Shown: positions 25,064 through 33,057 of the stretch, piece after piece | How positions within the stretch are numbered: the stretch's first letter is position 1 | Layout of the letters: every line of letters begins with the position of its first letter | Assembly: GCA_965276675.1 (NCBI GenBank) | Contig: OZ255624.1 | Span: forward strand, 992,001-1,056,000 | Reading direction: 5' to 3' | Length of the DNA stretch: 64,000 nucleotides | From: G965276675 sp965276675 | GTDB lineage: Bacteria; Acidobacteriota; Terriglobia; Terriglobales; Acidobacteriaceae | Notes under the pieces: model-generated | Told to the model about the DNA's origin: nothing | Database searches by the model: none | The model's input: the letters and a program-made list of their open reading frames with translations, nothing else | Translations under genes and position numbers: made by a program

Positions 25064-25504
25064 CTACTTGCCCCCGTACGCTGTCAATTTAACATCGATA
25101 TTCCCGCGCGTGGCGTTGGAGTAGGGGCATGTCTTGTGCGCGTCCGCCACCAGCTTCTCGGCTGCGGCCTGGTCCAGGCCAGCGGCAGTCACGGCGAGTG
25201 AAACAGCGAGTGTGAAGCCATTGTCGCCCTCCGCGGGACCGATTGCCACCTCGGAGTGAATGGTCACTTCGCCGGGCTGGATCTTTTGCTGGGCAGCCTG
25301 GAACTGCATCGCGCCGATGAAGCAGGCAGCGTAGCCCGCGGCAAAGAGCTGCTCCGGGTTAGCTCCGGGTTTACCGGTACCGCCCAGGGCGGGGGGAGCG
25401 GAGAGTTGAAGATCGAGCGCATCGTCCGAACTGCGGACGTGGCCATTGCGGCCGTTCACTGCGGTTACGTCGGCGGTATAGAGGGTCTTGGTCAGTGAAA
25501 GCAA
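25064..25504 (-). CDS. Organic hydroperoxide resistance protein (Ohr/OsmC family)
   Basis: Thiol peroxidase that reduces organic hydroperoxides. 146 residues with LYTADVTAVNGRNGHVRS, LGGTGKPGANPEQLFAAGYAAC (first reactive Cys), FTLAVSLAVTAAG, and KTCPYSNATRGNIDVKL (second Cys), exactly the Ohr pattern. No ATG is available near the family start; a TTG preceded by AGGAG at the right distance fits well, and the longer frame upstream is not protein-like. No OhrR repressor gene is adjacent. Two copies of GGTGTAAC at about 25023-25043 lie downstream of the stop and are unexplained. Confidence 0.92.
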   Translation of the reverse strand: MLSLTKTLYTADVTAVNGRNGHVRSSDDALDLQLSAPPALGGTGKPGANPEQLFAAGYAACFIGAMQFQAAQQKIQPGEVTIHSEVAIGPAEGDNGFTLAVSLAVTAAGLDQAAAEKLVADAHKTCPYSNATRGNIDVKLTAYGGK

Positions 25505-25625
25505 GAGGGCTCCTTTTGGTAATGGGGTTCTGGGTTGCGCTTCGGGTTCCGTTTTGGGGCTGAGTGAGTCACCTGTTAGATTCGGCAACCATGTTCCCAG
25601 ATGAAGAACTATGGATGAAAGAACT

Positions 25626-26195
25626 ATGCCGGGCATCGTCAATACGTTCGCGCACTCCTGGGAGGCCGAGATCCTCCCAGCACGGCCGCTCATTCTACCC
25701 TCACGCCACTTCGTGTATCCGGTGGATGTGGAAGAGGTGGAGCGGGGTGCGCTGGAGGTTCTGGCCCGGCCCGGCGCTGGCCTGCCGTTTCTCGCCACCT
25801 TCGCGCTGGGCTTTGCCAGCCCAGTTTTGCCCAGCGGCATTTGGGCCTGCCCCGATCCTGAGATGATGTGCGCCGTAGCCGGCGGCTATGCCTATCTGGT
25901 CAACACCGCAGCCCCGGAGAAATGGACTCAAGTGGAATACCGGCCGGTGACTGAGGTTCGGGTGCTGCCTGAGGCTGGACTGATCCTCTTCGCGAGCTTT
26001 CACACACTGGCGGCGTGGGGCCAAGAGGGGAAAGCGTGGCAGACGCGGCGGTTGTCCTGGGAGGGCATCCGGCTGGGCGACGTTCGTGACGGCCAGCTCC
26101 AAGGCTGGGGCTGGGAGCTGCAAACGGATGCCGAGATCGAGTTCGCGGTCGACCTCGCCACTGGCAAGCACACGGGCGGACCGAAATTCGGCTAA
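25626..26195 (+). CDS. Hypothetical protein, conserved-looking
   Basis: A 189-residue soluble protein that I cannot assign. It reads as mixed beta-rich sequence with many Trp and Gly, for example TFALGFASPVLPSGIWACPDP, VEYRPVTEVRVLPEAGLILFASFHTL and GWGWELQTDAEIEFAVDLATG, with no signal peptide or membrane segment. The ending resembles cytosolic acidobacterial hypothetical proteins that report on ligand or structural repeats, but this is only an impression. An ATG five codons upstream is also possible. The stop codon overlaps the left arm of palindromic element copy 3; divergent from Ohr. Confidence 0.7.
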   Translation: MPGIVNTFAHSWEAEILPARPLILPSRHFVYPVDVEEVERGALEVLARPGAGLPFLATFALGFASPVLPSGIWACPDPEMMCAVAGGYAYLVNTAAPEKWTQVEYRPVTEVRVLPEAGLILFASFHTLAAWGQEGKAWQTRRLSWEGIRLGDVRDGQLQGWGWELQTDAEIEFAVDLATGKHTGGPKFG

Positions 26196-26304
26196 GCGGT
26201 TTTCCTGTATGCGTATCCGGAGCCACGAAAGAGGGCGCGGCTTTTCCGTCAAGAAAAGTCGCACAGAACACACTTTAGTAGTGCAGAGCAACAGGAAAAC
26301 CGCT
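26195..26304. repeat. Palindromic mini-element, copy 3
   Basis: Perfect 14-base terminal inverted repeats AGCGGTTTTCCTGT (26195-26208) and complement (26291-26304) surround an inner hairpin GCGGCTTTTC...GAAAAGTCGC at 26237-26262, nearly identical to that of copy 4. It fills the whole gap between the hypothetical gene and rsmD, touching both stop codons. Confidence 0.75.
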
Positions 26305-26883
26305 CTAAAGTTCCGGCTCGTTCTGCCGATAAAAGCTGAGAGAGGCGTCCCCTTGCTCCAGCAGTCGAAAACGGGTAAGCGCGCCGTAGCTCGTGCGGAG
26401 CGGTTCCGGCATCTTGCGACGGTGCTCCGCTACCACGAGGCCGCCGGGTGCGAGCAGGGAAGCTGCATGCTCGCCTAAAACCGAGAGGGTTTTTGCATAC
26501 TCTTCGGAGTGTTCATAGGGAGGATCGAGAAAGAGGATATCGAAGCTACCGGGTCGCTGAACCAGAACGCGCAGTGCGGCAGAGACGGTGCACGCCTCCA
26601 CCGTGAAGCCGCTCCGAATGCCGAGCGATGCGAGATTTTCGTGAAGGGCCGCGACCGCAGGGGCCGCGCTTTCGGCAAAGGTGACGTGCACGGCGCCCCG
26701 GCTGAGCGCTTCTATGCCCACTGCACCAGAGCCGGCGTAGAGGTCGGCAAACCGCGCTCCTTCGATGCGGGGCGCCAGCACGTTGAAGAGCGTCTCGCGC
26801 AAGCGGTCACTGGTGGGGCGGGTTGCCATGCCGCGTGGGGCGGCTAGGAGGCGTGAGCGATAGATTCCGGCGATAACGCGCAT
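26305..26883 (-). CDS. rsmD: 16S rRNA (guanine-966 N2)-methyltransferase
   Basis: Methylates G966 of 16S rRNA on the assembled 30S subunit. The 192-residue product starts MRVIAGIYRSRLLAAPRG, a typical RsmD opening (GGxxRGR-like), followed by RPTSDRLRETLFNVLAP, the SAM-binding DLYAGSGAVGIEALSRGA, and the catalytic DPPY in DILFLDPPYEHSEEY. Length and motif order are as expected. The usual partner coaD is not next to it here. Convergent with the hypothetical gene across palindromic element copy 3. Confidence 0.95.
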   Translation of the reverse strand: MRVIAGIYRSRLLAAPRGMATRPTSDRLRETLFNVLAPRIEGARFADLYAGSGAVGIEALSRGAVHVTFAESAAPAVAALHENLASLGIRSGFTVEACTVSAALRVLVQRPGSFDILFLDPPYEHSEEYAKTLSVLGEHAASLLAPGGLVVAEHRRKMPEPLRTSYGALTRFRLLEQGDASLSFYRQNEPEL

Positions 26884-27053
26884 AGGCTGTCTAAAATCGT
26901 AATTGCGAATCGTAATTGCGGCAGAGTCTTGCGTGCGGTTAGGAAGGGCAGCGGGGCTGACCGACGAGTTCCTGAGTTTGCCTGCTCTACAATTCAGAAC
27001 AGCGCTGCTGAATTCAGAAGATCATTGTTGGGCGAAAGAGAGTTGGCGTCACG

Positions 27054-28157
27054 ATGCGTGGATGGTCATTTCCGTTAGGCCGGTGGTCAGGAGTGGACTT
27101 GCGCATCCACACGTTCTTCGTGCTACTGATGGGCGTGTGCATTGCCTATGCAGACATGCTCAATGTGTCGGCGTGGCGTGGTTTTGGGCTGTGGTTGCTT
27201 CTGCTGGCGACCGTGTGGGTACGGGAGCTTGCGCGGAGCATTGCCGCCGTCTATCACCGGCTCAAGCTGCGTAGCATCCTTCTTCTGCCCATCGGCGGCC
27301 TGATGTCGTATGCGAATGCCGATAGCGTAGATCGCGCTGGCAGCATGCAGCTGCAGGTGCGGATGGCGGTAGTGGGTCCGCTCGCGAACCTTTCCTTTGC
27401 CGCAATCTGCGGGCTGACGGTCGCTGGTATGGCGCCTTCCCTGAACCTCTTCGATCGTCCTCTGGTGACGCCCGCTCACCTGATCCGCAGTTTGGTGTGG
27501 TTGAATGTCTTTCTGGGTTTCTTAAATCTGCTGCCAGCGTATCCGCTCGACGCCGGGCGTGTGCTGCGGAGCAGCTTTGCGCGCGAAAAAGGAAAAGCCC
27601 AGGCGGCAAAGGCAGCGACCGGCATAGGGCAGCTGTTGGCTGTAATCGCCTTTGTCGCGGGCGTGCTGCTGCAGAATCCTTGGTTGATCATGGCCGGATT
27701 CTTTATCCTGGTGGGCGCCCAGCTTGAGGATCAGGGCGTGCTCTTTCAGTCGGTGGTGGACACCGTCTCTATGCGGGACGTGATGCTGACGGAGTTCTCG
27801 CTGCTCTCGCCGTCAGACACGCTTGAAGATGCGCTGGCAAAGGCGATCCACACTTTGCAGGACGACTTCCCGGTGGTGCGCGGAAAGAACCTGGTCGGCA
27901 TTGTTTCTCGGCAAAACATCGTCGAGGCGTTGCGCGTAGAGGGGAACGGCTATGTGCAGGGGGTGATGCAGCGAGCGTTCCACGTTGCCAAGCCGGAAGA
28001 TTCGCTCGGGGCGACCATCAGCCGTTTCGCTGGGCGGGGCATGTCCCTGGTGCCCATCCTCGAGGGGCAGACCATTGTGGGGATCGTCACGCTCCAGAAC
28101 CTGATGCATTCCATGAACCTGTTCGCCGAGAGCCGCAAGCTCCGACGTCCGGAGTAG
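27054..28157 (+). CDS. Site-2-protease (M50)-like membrane protein with CBS pair, zinc ligands lost
   Basis: A 367-residue membrane protein of the M50 family with two C-terminal CBS domains (~residues 235-355). The opening WSGVDLRIHTFFVLLMG, the LLPIGGLMSYANAD loop and NLLPAYPLDAGRVLRS (second zinc motif, Asp kept) match site-2 proteases. However, the HExxH helix reads VRELARSIAAVYHRL: both zinc histidines are arginine. The glutamate remains. It is therefore likely a pseudoprotease that binds a partner, or the gene is an early step of decay, though the frame is intact. Six bases before rsmI, so co-transcribed. Confidence 0.85.
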   Translation: MRGWSFPLGRWSGVDLRIHTFFVLLMGVCIAYADMLNVSAWRGFGLWLLLLATVWVRELARSIAAVYHRLKLRSILLLPIGGLMSYANADSVDRAGSMQLQVRMAVVGPLANLSFAAICGLTVAGMAPSLNLFDRPLVTPAHLIRSLVWLNVFLGFLNLLPAYPLDAGRVLRSSFAREKGKAQAAKAATGIGQLLAVIAFVAGVLLQNPWLIMAGFFILVGAQLEDQGVLFQSVVDTVSMRDVMLTEFSLLSPSDTLEDALAKAIHTLQDDFPVVRGKNLVGIVSRQNIVEALRVEGNGYVQGVMQRAFHVAKPEDSLGATISRFAGRGMSLVPILEGQTIVGIVTLQNLMHSMNLFAESRKLRRPE

Positions 28158-28162
28158 CTGCT

Positions 28163-29056
28163 GTGAGTTCTCCGGAGAAAGGCGCGGGGCTCGCGCCGGG
28201 CCTCTATTTGGTCGCCACGCCAATCGGCAACCTCGAAGACATCACACTGCGGGCGCTCCGTGTGCTGAAGAGCGTCGACCGGATCTTCTGCGAGGATACG
28301 CGGGAGACACAGCACTTGCTGCAGCACTTCGGCATCTCCACGCCCATGACAAGCTGCCATGAACACAACGAAGAGAGCCGCGCGGCCGAGATGGTCGGGA
28401 TGCTCGAAGCCGGCGGGAGCGTCGCGATGGTGAGCGACGCCGGGATGCCGGGCATCTCCGATCCGGGGATGCGGCTGGCTCAGGCCGCCATCGCTGCCGG
28501 TCTGCCGGTGGTGCCGATTCCGGGGGCGAATGCAGCTCTGACCGGCCTGGTAGGCTCCGGCCTCTCCGCGCAACGCTTCCTTTTCTGTGGATTTCTGCCG
28601 GCCAAACCGGGCGCGCGCAAGACAGAGCTGGAGCGATTAAGGGCATTGGTCAGCGCATCGGGCGAGGCGCTGACATTGATCTTTTATGAAGCTCCACATC
28701 GCATTCTGGAGATGCTGGAGGACGTAAAGGCCGAGTGGGGGCCGGAGTGCCCGGTTGTGATCGCGCGTGAGCTGACGAAGCTTCATGAAGAGTTCCTGCG
28801 GGGAACAGTGGTGGAGGTGGCTCGCGAACTGGCCGGGCGAGAGCGGGTGCGCGGCGAGATTGTCGTGCTGGTTGGGGCGACTCCGGGCACCCAGCAGCAG
28901 GCCGCTCCGGAGAGGCTAGGCCAGCAGGTGCTCCGGCTTGTATCGCAAGACGGAATGAGCGAGATGGATGCGCTGAAGCGCGTAGCCCGGGAGCGGGGTA
29001 TAGGCAAGAGCGAGGCTTACCGGGAGTGGCAGCGGGAGCGGGGCAGGCAGAAGTAG
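28163..29056 (+). CDS. rsmI: 16S rRNA (cytidine-1402 2'-O)-methyltransferase
   Basis: Ribose-methylates C1402 in the 30S decoding centre. Family features are GLYLVATPIGNLEDITLRALRVL split as usual, FCEDTRETQHLLQHFGI, VAMVSDAGMPGISDPG, VVPIPGANAALTGLVGSGL, FLFCGFLPAK, IFYEAPHRILEMLEDV and VIARELTKLHEEFLRGT. Start is GTG, five bases after the M50-like gene's stop, and the coupling is tight. 297 residues, normal length. Confidence 0.95.
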   Translation: MSSPEKGAGLAPGLYLVATPIGNLEDITLRALRVLKSVDRIFCEDTRETQHLLQHFGISTPMTSCHEHNEESRAAEMVGMLEAGGSVAMVSDAGMPGISDPGMRLAQAAIAAGLPVVPIPGANAALTGLVGSGLSAQRFLFCGFLPAKPGARKTELERLRALVSASGEALTLIFYEAPHRILEMLEDVKAEWGPECPVVIARELTKLHEEFLRGTVVEVARELAGRERVRGEIVVLVGATPGTQQQAAPERLGQQVLRLVSQDGMSEMDALKRVARERGIGKSEAYREWQRERGRQK

Positions 29057-29092
29057 CAGGCGCTCACCCGGAGCTCTGTTATGTAGCAATCA

Positions 29093-29206
29093 AAGCATTT
29101 TCACGGTCGGTGTAGAGCGACAACGGAACTCGGCGCGCAGCTTTTCCGTCAAGAAAAGCTGCGCCGAACCGAACCCAGTCACAACGCAGCATCTGTGAAA
29201 ATGCTT
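29093..29206. repeat. Palindromic mini-element, copy 4
   Basis: A 114-base element: AAGCATTTTCAC (29093-29104) pairs with its complement at 29195-29206, and a central hairpin GCAGCTTTTC...GAAAAGCTGC spans about 29148-29173. The GGTGTAGA motif beside the left arm matches, in opposite orientation, the same motif in copy 2. It lies between convergent rsmI and the next leftward gene. Confidence 0.75.
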
Positions 29207-29703
29207 CAGCGGCGATTTTCCGGACGATCCCAGGCGGGCACGGGCCGCTCGGACCTCGGCAGATCGCGCCCCTTAACCCGGTCGTAGAGGTAGCTGTCGC
29301 TCACGGAGCCAAGCGACTCGTTGTAGAGGCTGGCCTCGCCGATGATCTCGCGCAGCTCCTCCGCGAACCGATGGATGGCCTTCAGGCCGTCGGCGGTTGC
29401 CGCAACCGTCAACTTCGGCGTGGTGAAGAACTTCTGATAGCCGCGATCCAGCAATGTAGAAACCTGACCGCCCAGAACCCAGCCGGGATGCTGGATCCAT
29501 TGAATTCCGTGCCGCTCCTCCGGTGTCCTGCCGCCCGGATTGGCATTGCGCACCAGCACGGCTCCAGCGCCATACTTGGAGACGACTATTTCGCCCCCGG
29601 CGCTCGCATTTGCGACGGCGGACACCTCACGTACATCAAATTGGGAGTCGTGCAGAAGCTTGAGGATCTGATCGTAGCTGCGCACGATGACTTTGGTCCG
29701 CAT
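29206..29703 (-). CDS. Hypothetical protein, no recognised domain
   Basis: A 165-residue soluble protein, probably cytosolic, with no membrane segment. The N-terminal ~50 residues (KVIVRSYDQILKLLHDSQFD) and the block IQWIQHPGWVLGGQVSTLLDRGYQKF look structured; AIHRFAEELREIIGEASLYNE is a predicted helix. The last ~30 residues are charged and Pro-rich. I know no family. It is divergent from cysM, sharing a 138-base upstream region, and its stop is at the edge of palindromic element copy 4. The composition and frame integrity support a real gene. Confidence 0.72.
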   Translation of the reverse strand: MRTKVIVRSYDQILKLLHDSQFDVREVSAVANASAGGEIVVSKYGAGAVLVRNANPGGRTPEERHGIQWIQHPGWVLGGQVSTLLDRGYQKFFTTPKLTVAATADGLKAIHRFAEELREIIGEASLYNESLGSVSDSYLYDRVKGRDLPRSERPVPAWDRPENRR

Positions 29704-29841
29704 AGTTTGGGTGCCGTCCTGGGTGAATCGTTGGCTCTCCGGACTAGGTTAAAGTTGCGAAGAGGGTTTAGAACACCATCTTACATATGCTTGGTACTGC
29801 AGAGACAACGCCGGCCGATGCATAGGAGCAAACAGAAGAGC

Positions 29842-30852
29842 ATGACTGTCGCGGAAGCAGAACAGAGATCCGGCAAGCTGCAGAACGGGGAAGGTGCACT
29901 GGAGACCGGCCCTGGCCAGCAGATCGGCCGTAGCCTGCTCCAGCGGATTGGCAACACGCCGCTCGTGTGTCTGGACCGTCTTGCGGATCATCTCCCGGGA
30001 ATCCAGATACTCGGGAAGGCGGAGTGGGCAAATCCCGGTGGCTCTGTCAAGGACCGCGCCGCGTCCGGCATTGTGATGGCGGCACTCGAGCGCGGACTGC
30101 TTGGCCAAGGCAAGCACCTGCTGGATGCAACCAGTGGCAACACGGGAATTGCGTACGCCATGCTAGGTGCTGCAATGGATTTTCCGGTAACGCTCTGCAT
30201 GCCGTCCAATGTGTCCCCGGAGCGAAAGCGCATCCTCGGTGCCTATGGGGCAGAGATCGTCTGGACGGACCCCGGCGACGGGTCGGATGGGGCTATCTGC
30301 AAGGCACGAGAACTAGCGGCGAGCGAACCCGGCCGGTACTATTACGCCGATCAGTATGGGAATGACGAGAACTGGCTGGCTCACTACAGGGGTGGCGCAC
30401 ATAATCCTGGGATGGCCAACGAGATCTGGAAGCAGACTAATGGGCAGGTAACGCACTTCGTTGCCGGGCTTGGCACCAGCGGGACCTTTGTCGGAACCAC
30501 GCGCCGGCTGAAGGAGTTGAATCCTGGGATCCAGTGCATCTCCATGCAGCCAGACTCACCATTTAATGGGCTGGAGGGCTTGAAGCACATGGCTAGCGCC
30601 ATCGTGCCGCCGATTTACGATCCAGCACTCGCCGACCGTGAGATCGAGATGGAGACCGAAGCAGCGTACGGCATGGCCAAGCGGTTGGCGCGGACAGAAG
30701 GCATGCTGGTGGGCGTCTCCGCCGCAGCGGCTGTGGCAGCTTCCCTGCAGATTGCCGAGGGAGAGGCCGCGCAAGGAAAAGAAGCAGTGATTGTTACAAT
30801 ACTTTGCGATTCGGCGGATAAGTACCTGAGTGAGCGGTTCTGGGAGGAATAA
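29842..30852 (+). CDS. cysM: PLP-dependent cysteine synthase, CysM type
   Basis: Makes cysteine from an activated serine. The 336-residue product has the PLP lysine in NPGGSVKDRAASGIV, phosphate-binding DATSGNTGIAYAMLG, VAGLGTSGTFVGTTRRLKE (glycine loop), and GVSAAAAVAASL near the C-terminus. It heads an operon with a JAMM protease, a ubiquitin-like sulfur carrier and an E1-like activator, the same gene set as mycobacterial cysM-mec-cysO plus moeZ, where CysM uses O-phosphoserine and CysO-thiocarboxylate. By context the same sulfur donor is inferred here. An ATG eight codons upstream (29818) is possible; AGGAG lies between the two. Confidence 0.93.
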   Translation: MTVAEAEQRSGKLQNGEGALETGPGQQIGRSLLQRIGNTPLVCLDRLADHLPGIQILGKAEWANPGGSVKDRAASGIVMAALERGLLGQGKHLLDATSGNTGIAYAMLGAAMDFPVTLCMPSNVSPERKRILGAYGAEIVWTDPGDGSDGAICKARELAASEPGRYYYADQYGNDENWLAHYRGGAHNPGMANEIWKQTNGQVTHFVAGLGTSGTFVGTTRRLKELNPGIQCISMQPDSPFNGLEGLKHMASAIVPPIYDPALADREIEMETEAAYGMAKRLARTEGMLVGVSAAAAVAASLQIAEGEAAQGKEAVIVTILCDSADKYLSERFWEE

Positions 30853-31365
30853 GTGGCGCTTGAAGTAACGGCTGCACTCCGCGATGCATTGCGTGCCCAT
30901 GGTGAGGAGACCTACCCGCATGAGTGCTGTGGCGTGCTACTGGGCAGGGTGGCTGGGGAGCGAACCGTGGCGGAGGAGCTGGTTCGCGCAGAGAACACGC
31001 GTACAGATTCCGCTCACAATCGCTATCAGATTTCGCCACAAGAGCTGATACGTATTCAGCGGACAGGCCGGGAGCGGGGATTGGATATAGTGGGCTTCTA
31101 CCACTCGCATCCAGATCATCCGGCGCAATGGTCAACGACAGACATTGCCGAGGCGCACTGGCTCGGTTGCTCATATGTGATTACGGGCGTGGAAGGCGGA
31201 AAAGCGGATGCTACCAACGCCTTTCTTCTGGCGGGCACCACTGAAGAGGATAAGCACTTCATCCCGCAAAGGATCGAAGTGAAGACGAGCGCAGAAGCTC
31301 ACACGCGCACTGCCGCACCGAATTACGCCGAAGTGCATTCTAAGAACCAGGCCACTGATAACTAG
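30853..31365 (+). CDS. mec: JAMM/MPN+ metalloprotease, Mec-like
   Basis: Zinc protease that, in mycobacteria, frees cysteine from the CysO-cysteine adduct. The JAMM signature is complete: the early Glu in TYPHECCGVLLGR and HSHPDHPAQWSTTDIAEAH (HxH-x7-S-x2-D). GTG start follows the cysM stop with no gap, so translation is coupled. 170 residues, about 25 more than mycobacterial Mec, mostly a C-terminal tail. Substrate is most likely the downstream sulfur carrier, including possibly its unprocessed C-terminus. Confidence 0.9.
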   Translation: MALEVTAALRDALRAHGEETYPHECCGVLLGRVAGERTVAEELVRAENTRTDSAHNRYQISPQELIRIQRTGRERGLDIVGFYHSHPDHPAQWSTTDIAEAHWLGCSYVITGVEGGKADATNAFLLAGTTEEDKHFIPQRIEVKTSAEAHTRTAAPNYAEVHSKNQATDN

Positions 31366-31385
31366 GCCAGAATCAAAGGGCAACC

Positions 31386-31670
31386 ATGAAAATATTTATC
31401 CCCACACCGTTGCGCGCATTTACGAACAAGTTAGATACAGTCAACGTGAATGCGGGTACGGTACAGGAGGCGCTCGACCGGCTAACCGTAGAGCACCCGG
31501 AGCTGAAAAAGCATCTCTTCTCCGACCAAGGGAAGCTGCGAGCCTTTGTGAACGTCTACCTAAATGACGAAGATATTCGCTACCTAGCAGGAAAAGAAGA
31601 GACGCCGGTTCGGGACGCTGACACCCTGTCCATCATCCCGTCCATTGCCGGCGGCGGCGAGGAGGAGTAA
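31386..31670 (+). CDS. cysO: Ubiquitin-like sulfur carrier protein, CysO/MoaD type, with post-GG tail
   Basis: A 94-residue beta-grasp protein carrying sulfur as a C-terminal thiocarboxylate. KIFIPTPLRAFTNKLDTVNV, LRAFVNVYLNDEDIRYL and DTLSIIPSIAGG match CysO, which naturally ends in Gly-Gly. Here the frame continues past the diglycine with Gly-Glu-Glu-Glu. Active carriers need a free GG, so maturation by the adjacent JAMM protease is a reasonable inference. The three GAG codons also form the GGAGGAG ribosome-binding site for the next gene, which starts two bases after this stop. Confidence 0.92.
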   Translation: MKIFIPTPLRAFTNKLDTVNVNAGTVQEALDRLTVEHPELKKHLFSDQGKLRAFVNVYLNDEDIRYLAGKEETPVRDADTLSIIPSIAGGGEEE

Positions 31671-31672
31671 CG

Positions 31673-32854
31673 ATGGCGACATTCGTACAGGAAGAGATTC
31701 AACTGCCAGAGCTGACAACTGACGATCTGGCCCGGTATTCGCGGCACCTGATTCTGCCCGAAGTAGGCATGGAAGGGCAGCGCAAATTGAAAGCGGCGCG
31801 CGTGCTCTGCGTGGGCACCGGCGGCCTTGGATCGCCGCTGGCCTTCTACCTGGCGGCTGCTGGTGTAGGCACGCTGGGGCTGGTGGACTTCGACGTCGTG
31901 GATGCGAGCAATCTGCACCGGCAGATCATTCACAGCACAAAAGACATCGGGCGGTCGAAGCTCGACTCTGCGGAAGAAAAGCTGGTTGCGCTCAATCCCG
32001 ACTTGAACGTGGTGAAGTACGAGACGTTGTTGACCAGCGAAAACGCGATGGAGATCTTCGCGGATTTCGACGTCATCGCGGATGGGACCGACAATTTTCC
32101 TACCCGGTATCTCGTCAACGATGCATGCGTGCTCAGTGGCAAGCCTAACGTGTACGGGTCAATCTTCCGGTTTGAAGGACAGGCAAGCGTCTTCGCCACG
32201 GAAGACGGACCTTGTTATAGATGCCTGTATCCAGAGCCGCCACCGCCGGGGCTCGTGCCCTCGTGCGCGGAGGGTGGGGTGCTGGGAATTTTGCCGGGGC
32301 TGGTCGGCGTCATCCAGGCGACCGAGGTCATAAAGCTCATCCTCGGCAAAGGCGAGTCACTGGCCGGCCGGCTCCTGCTGGTTGATTCGCTGAATATGCG
32401 TTTCCGCGAGCTGAAGCTGCGCAAGAACCCGGACTGCCCCGCATGCGGCATGCATCCCACGGTAACGAAGCTGATCGACTACCAGCAGTTCTGCGGCATT
32501 CAGCCGCAATCGAAGGAGCCCATCACGATGCAGAACGGAATTGCGCAGATCCAACCGGAGGAGTTGAAGCGGCGCCAGGAGGCGGGCGAGGATGTCTTCG
32601 TGCTCGACGTGCGTGAGCCCTACGAGGCCCAGATTGCTTCGTTGGGTGGGCATTTGATTCCACTCAATGACCTGCCGCAGCGCGCGGGTGAACTGGACCG
32701 TGACAGCAATATCGTGGTGCATTGCAAGATGGGAGGCCGCAGCCAGAAAGCGGCCGAGTTCCTGCAACACTCCGGCTTCAAGCATGTCGAAAACCTTGCT
32801 GGCGGCATCACCGCCTGGTCCGAGAGGATCGATCCGAAGGTGCCGAAATATTGA
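31673..32854 (+). CDS. moeZ: E1-like adenylyltransferase/sulfurtransferase, MoeZ type
   Basis: Activates and sulfurates the sulfur carrier. N-terminal ThiF/MoeB domain (to ~residue 265): RYSRHLILPEVGMEGQRKL, the nucleotide loop GTGGLGSPLAFYLAAAGVG, DFDVVDASNLHRQI, DGTDNFPTRYLVND, and a zinc CPAC. C-terminal rhodanese domain (~285-393) with VLDVREPYE and active Cys in VVHCKMGGRSQKAAEFL. This fusion is MoeZ, used by CysO and by MoaD-type carriers. 393 residues, full length. Last gene of the four-gene operon. Confidence 0.95.
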   Translation: MATFVQEEIQLPELTTDDLARYSRHLILPEVGMEGQRKLKAARVLCVGTGGLGSPLAFYLAAAGVGTLGLVDFDVVDASNLHRQIIHSTKDIGRSKLDSAEEKLVALNPDLNVVKYETLLTSENAMEIFADFDVIADGTDNFPTRYLVNDACVLSGKPNVYGSIFRFEGQASVFATEDGPCYRCLYPEPPPPGLVPSCAEGGVLGILPGLVGVIQATEVIKLILGKGESLAGRLLLVDSLNMRFRELKLRKNPDCPACGMHPTVTKLIDYQQFCGIQPQSKEPITMQNGIAQIQPEELKRRQEAGEDVFVLDVREPYEAQIASLGGHLIPLNDLPQRAGELDRDSNIVVHCKMGGRSQKAAEFLQHSGFKHVENLAGGITAWSERIDPKVPKY

Positions 32855-32990
32855 TTGCTCGTCACACCAAGAAACCTACCCTTCCTCCCAAGGGATGGGC
32901 CGCACCCGATCTGTTCTCACTTCTGTGCTGAGCGTCGCCATCTTCCGGACGGCCGCTACGGCGGGCTCACACCCCTGCATGAATTGTTAT

Positions 32991-33018
32991 TTGACAGGCA
33001 ATCAGGGGCAGGTACAAT
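32991..33018 (+). promoter_or_regulatory. Near-consensus sigma-70 promoter
   Basis: TTGACA at 32991-32996, a 16-base spacer, and TACAAT at 33013-33018, 40 bases ahead of the small zinc-ribbon ORF. The -35 is perfect and the -10 is five of six. It sits in an otherwise featureless 200-base gap after moeZ. Confidence 0.7.
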
Positions 33019-33057
33019 TTTGCCAATAGTCGACCTGTCGACTCATGACACTCTCAC

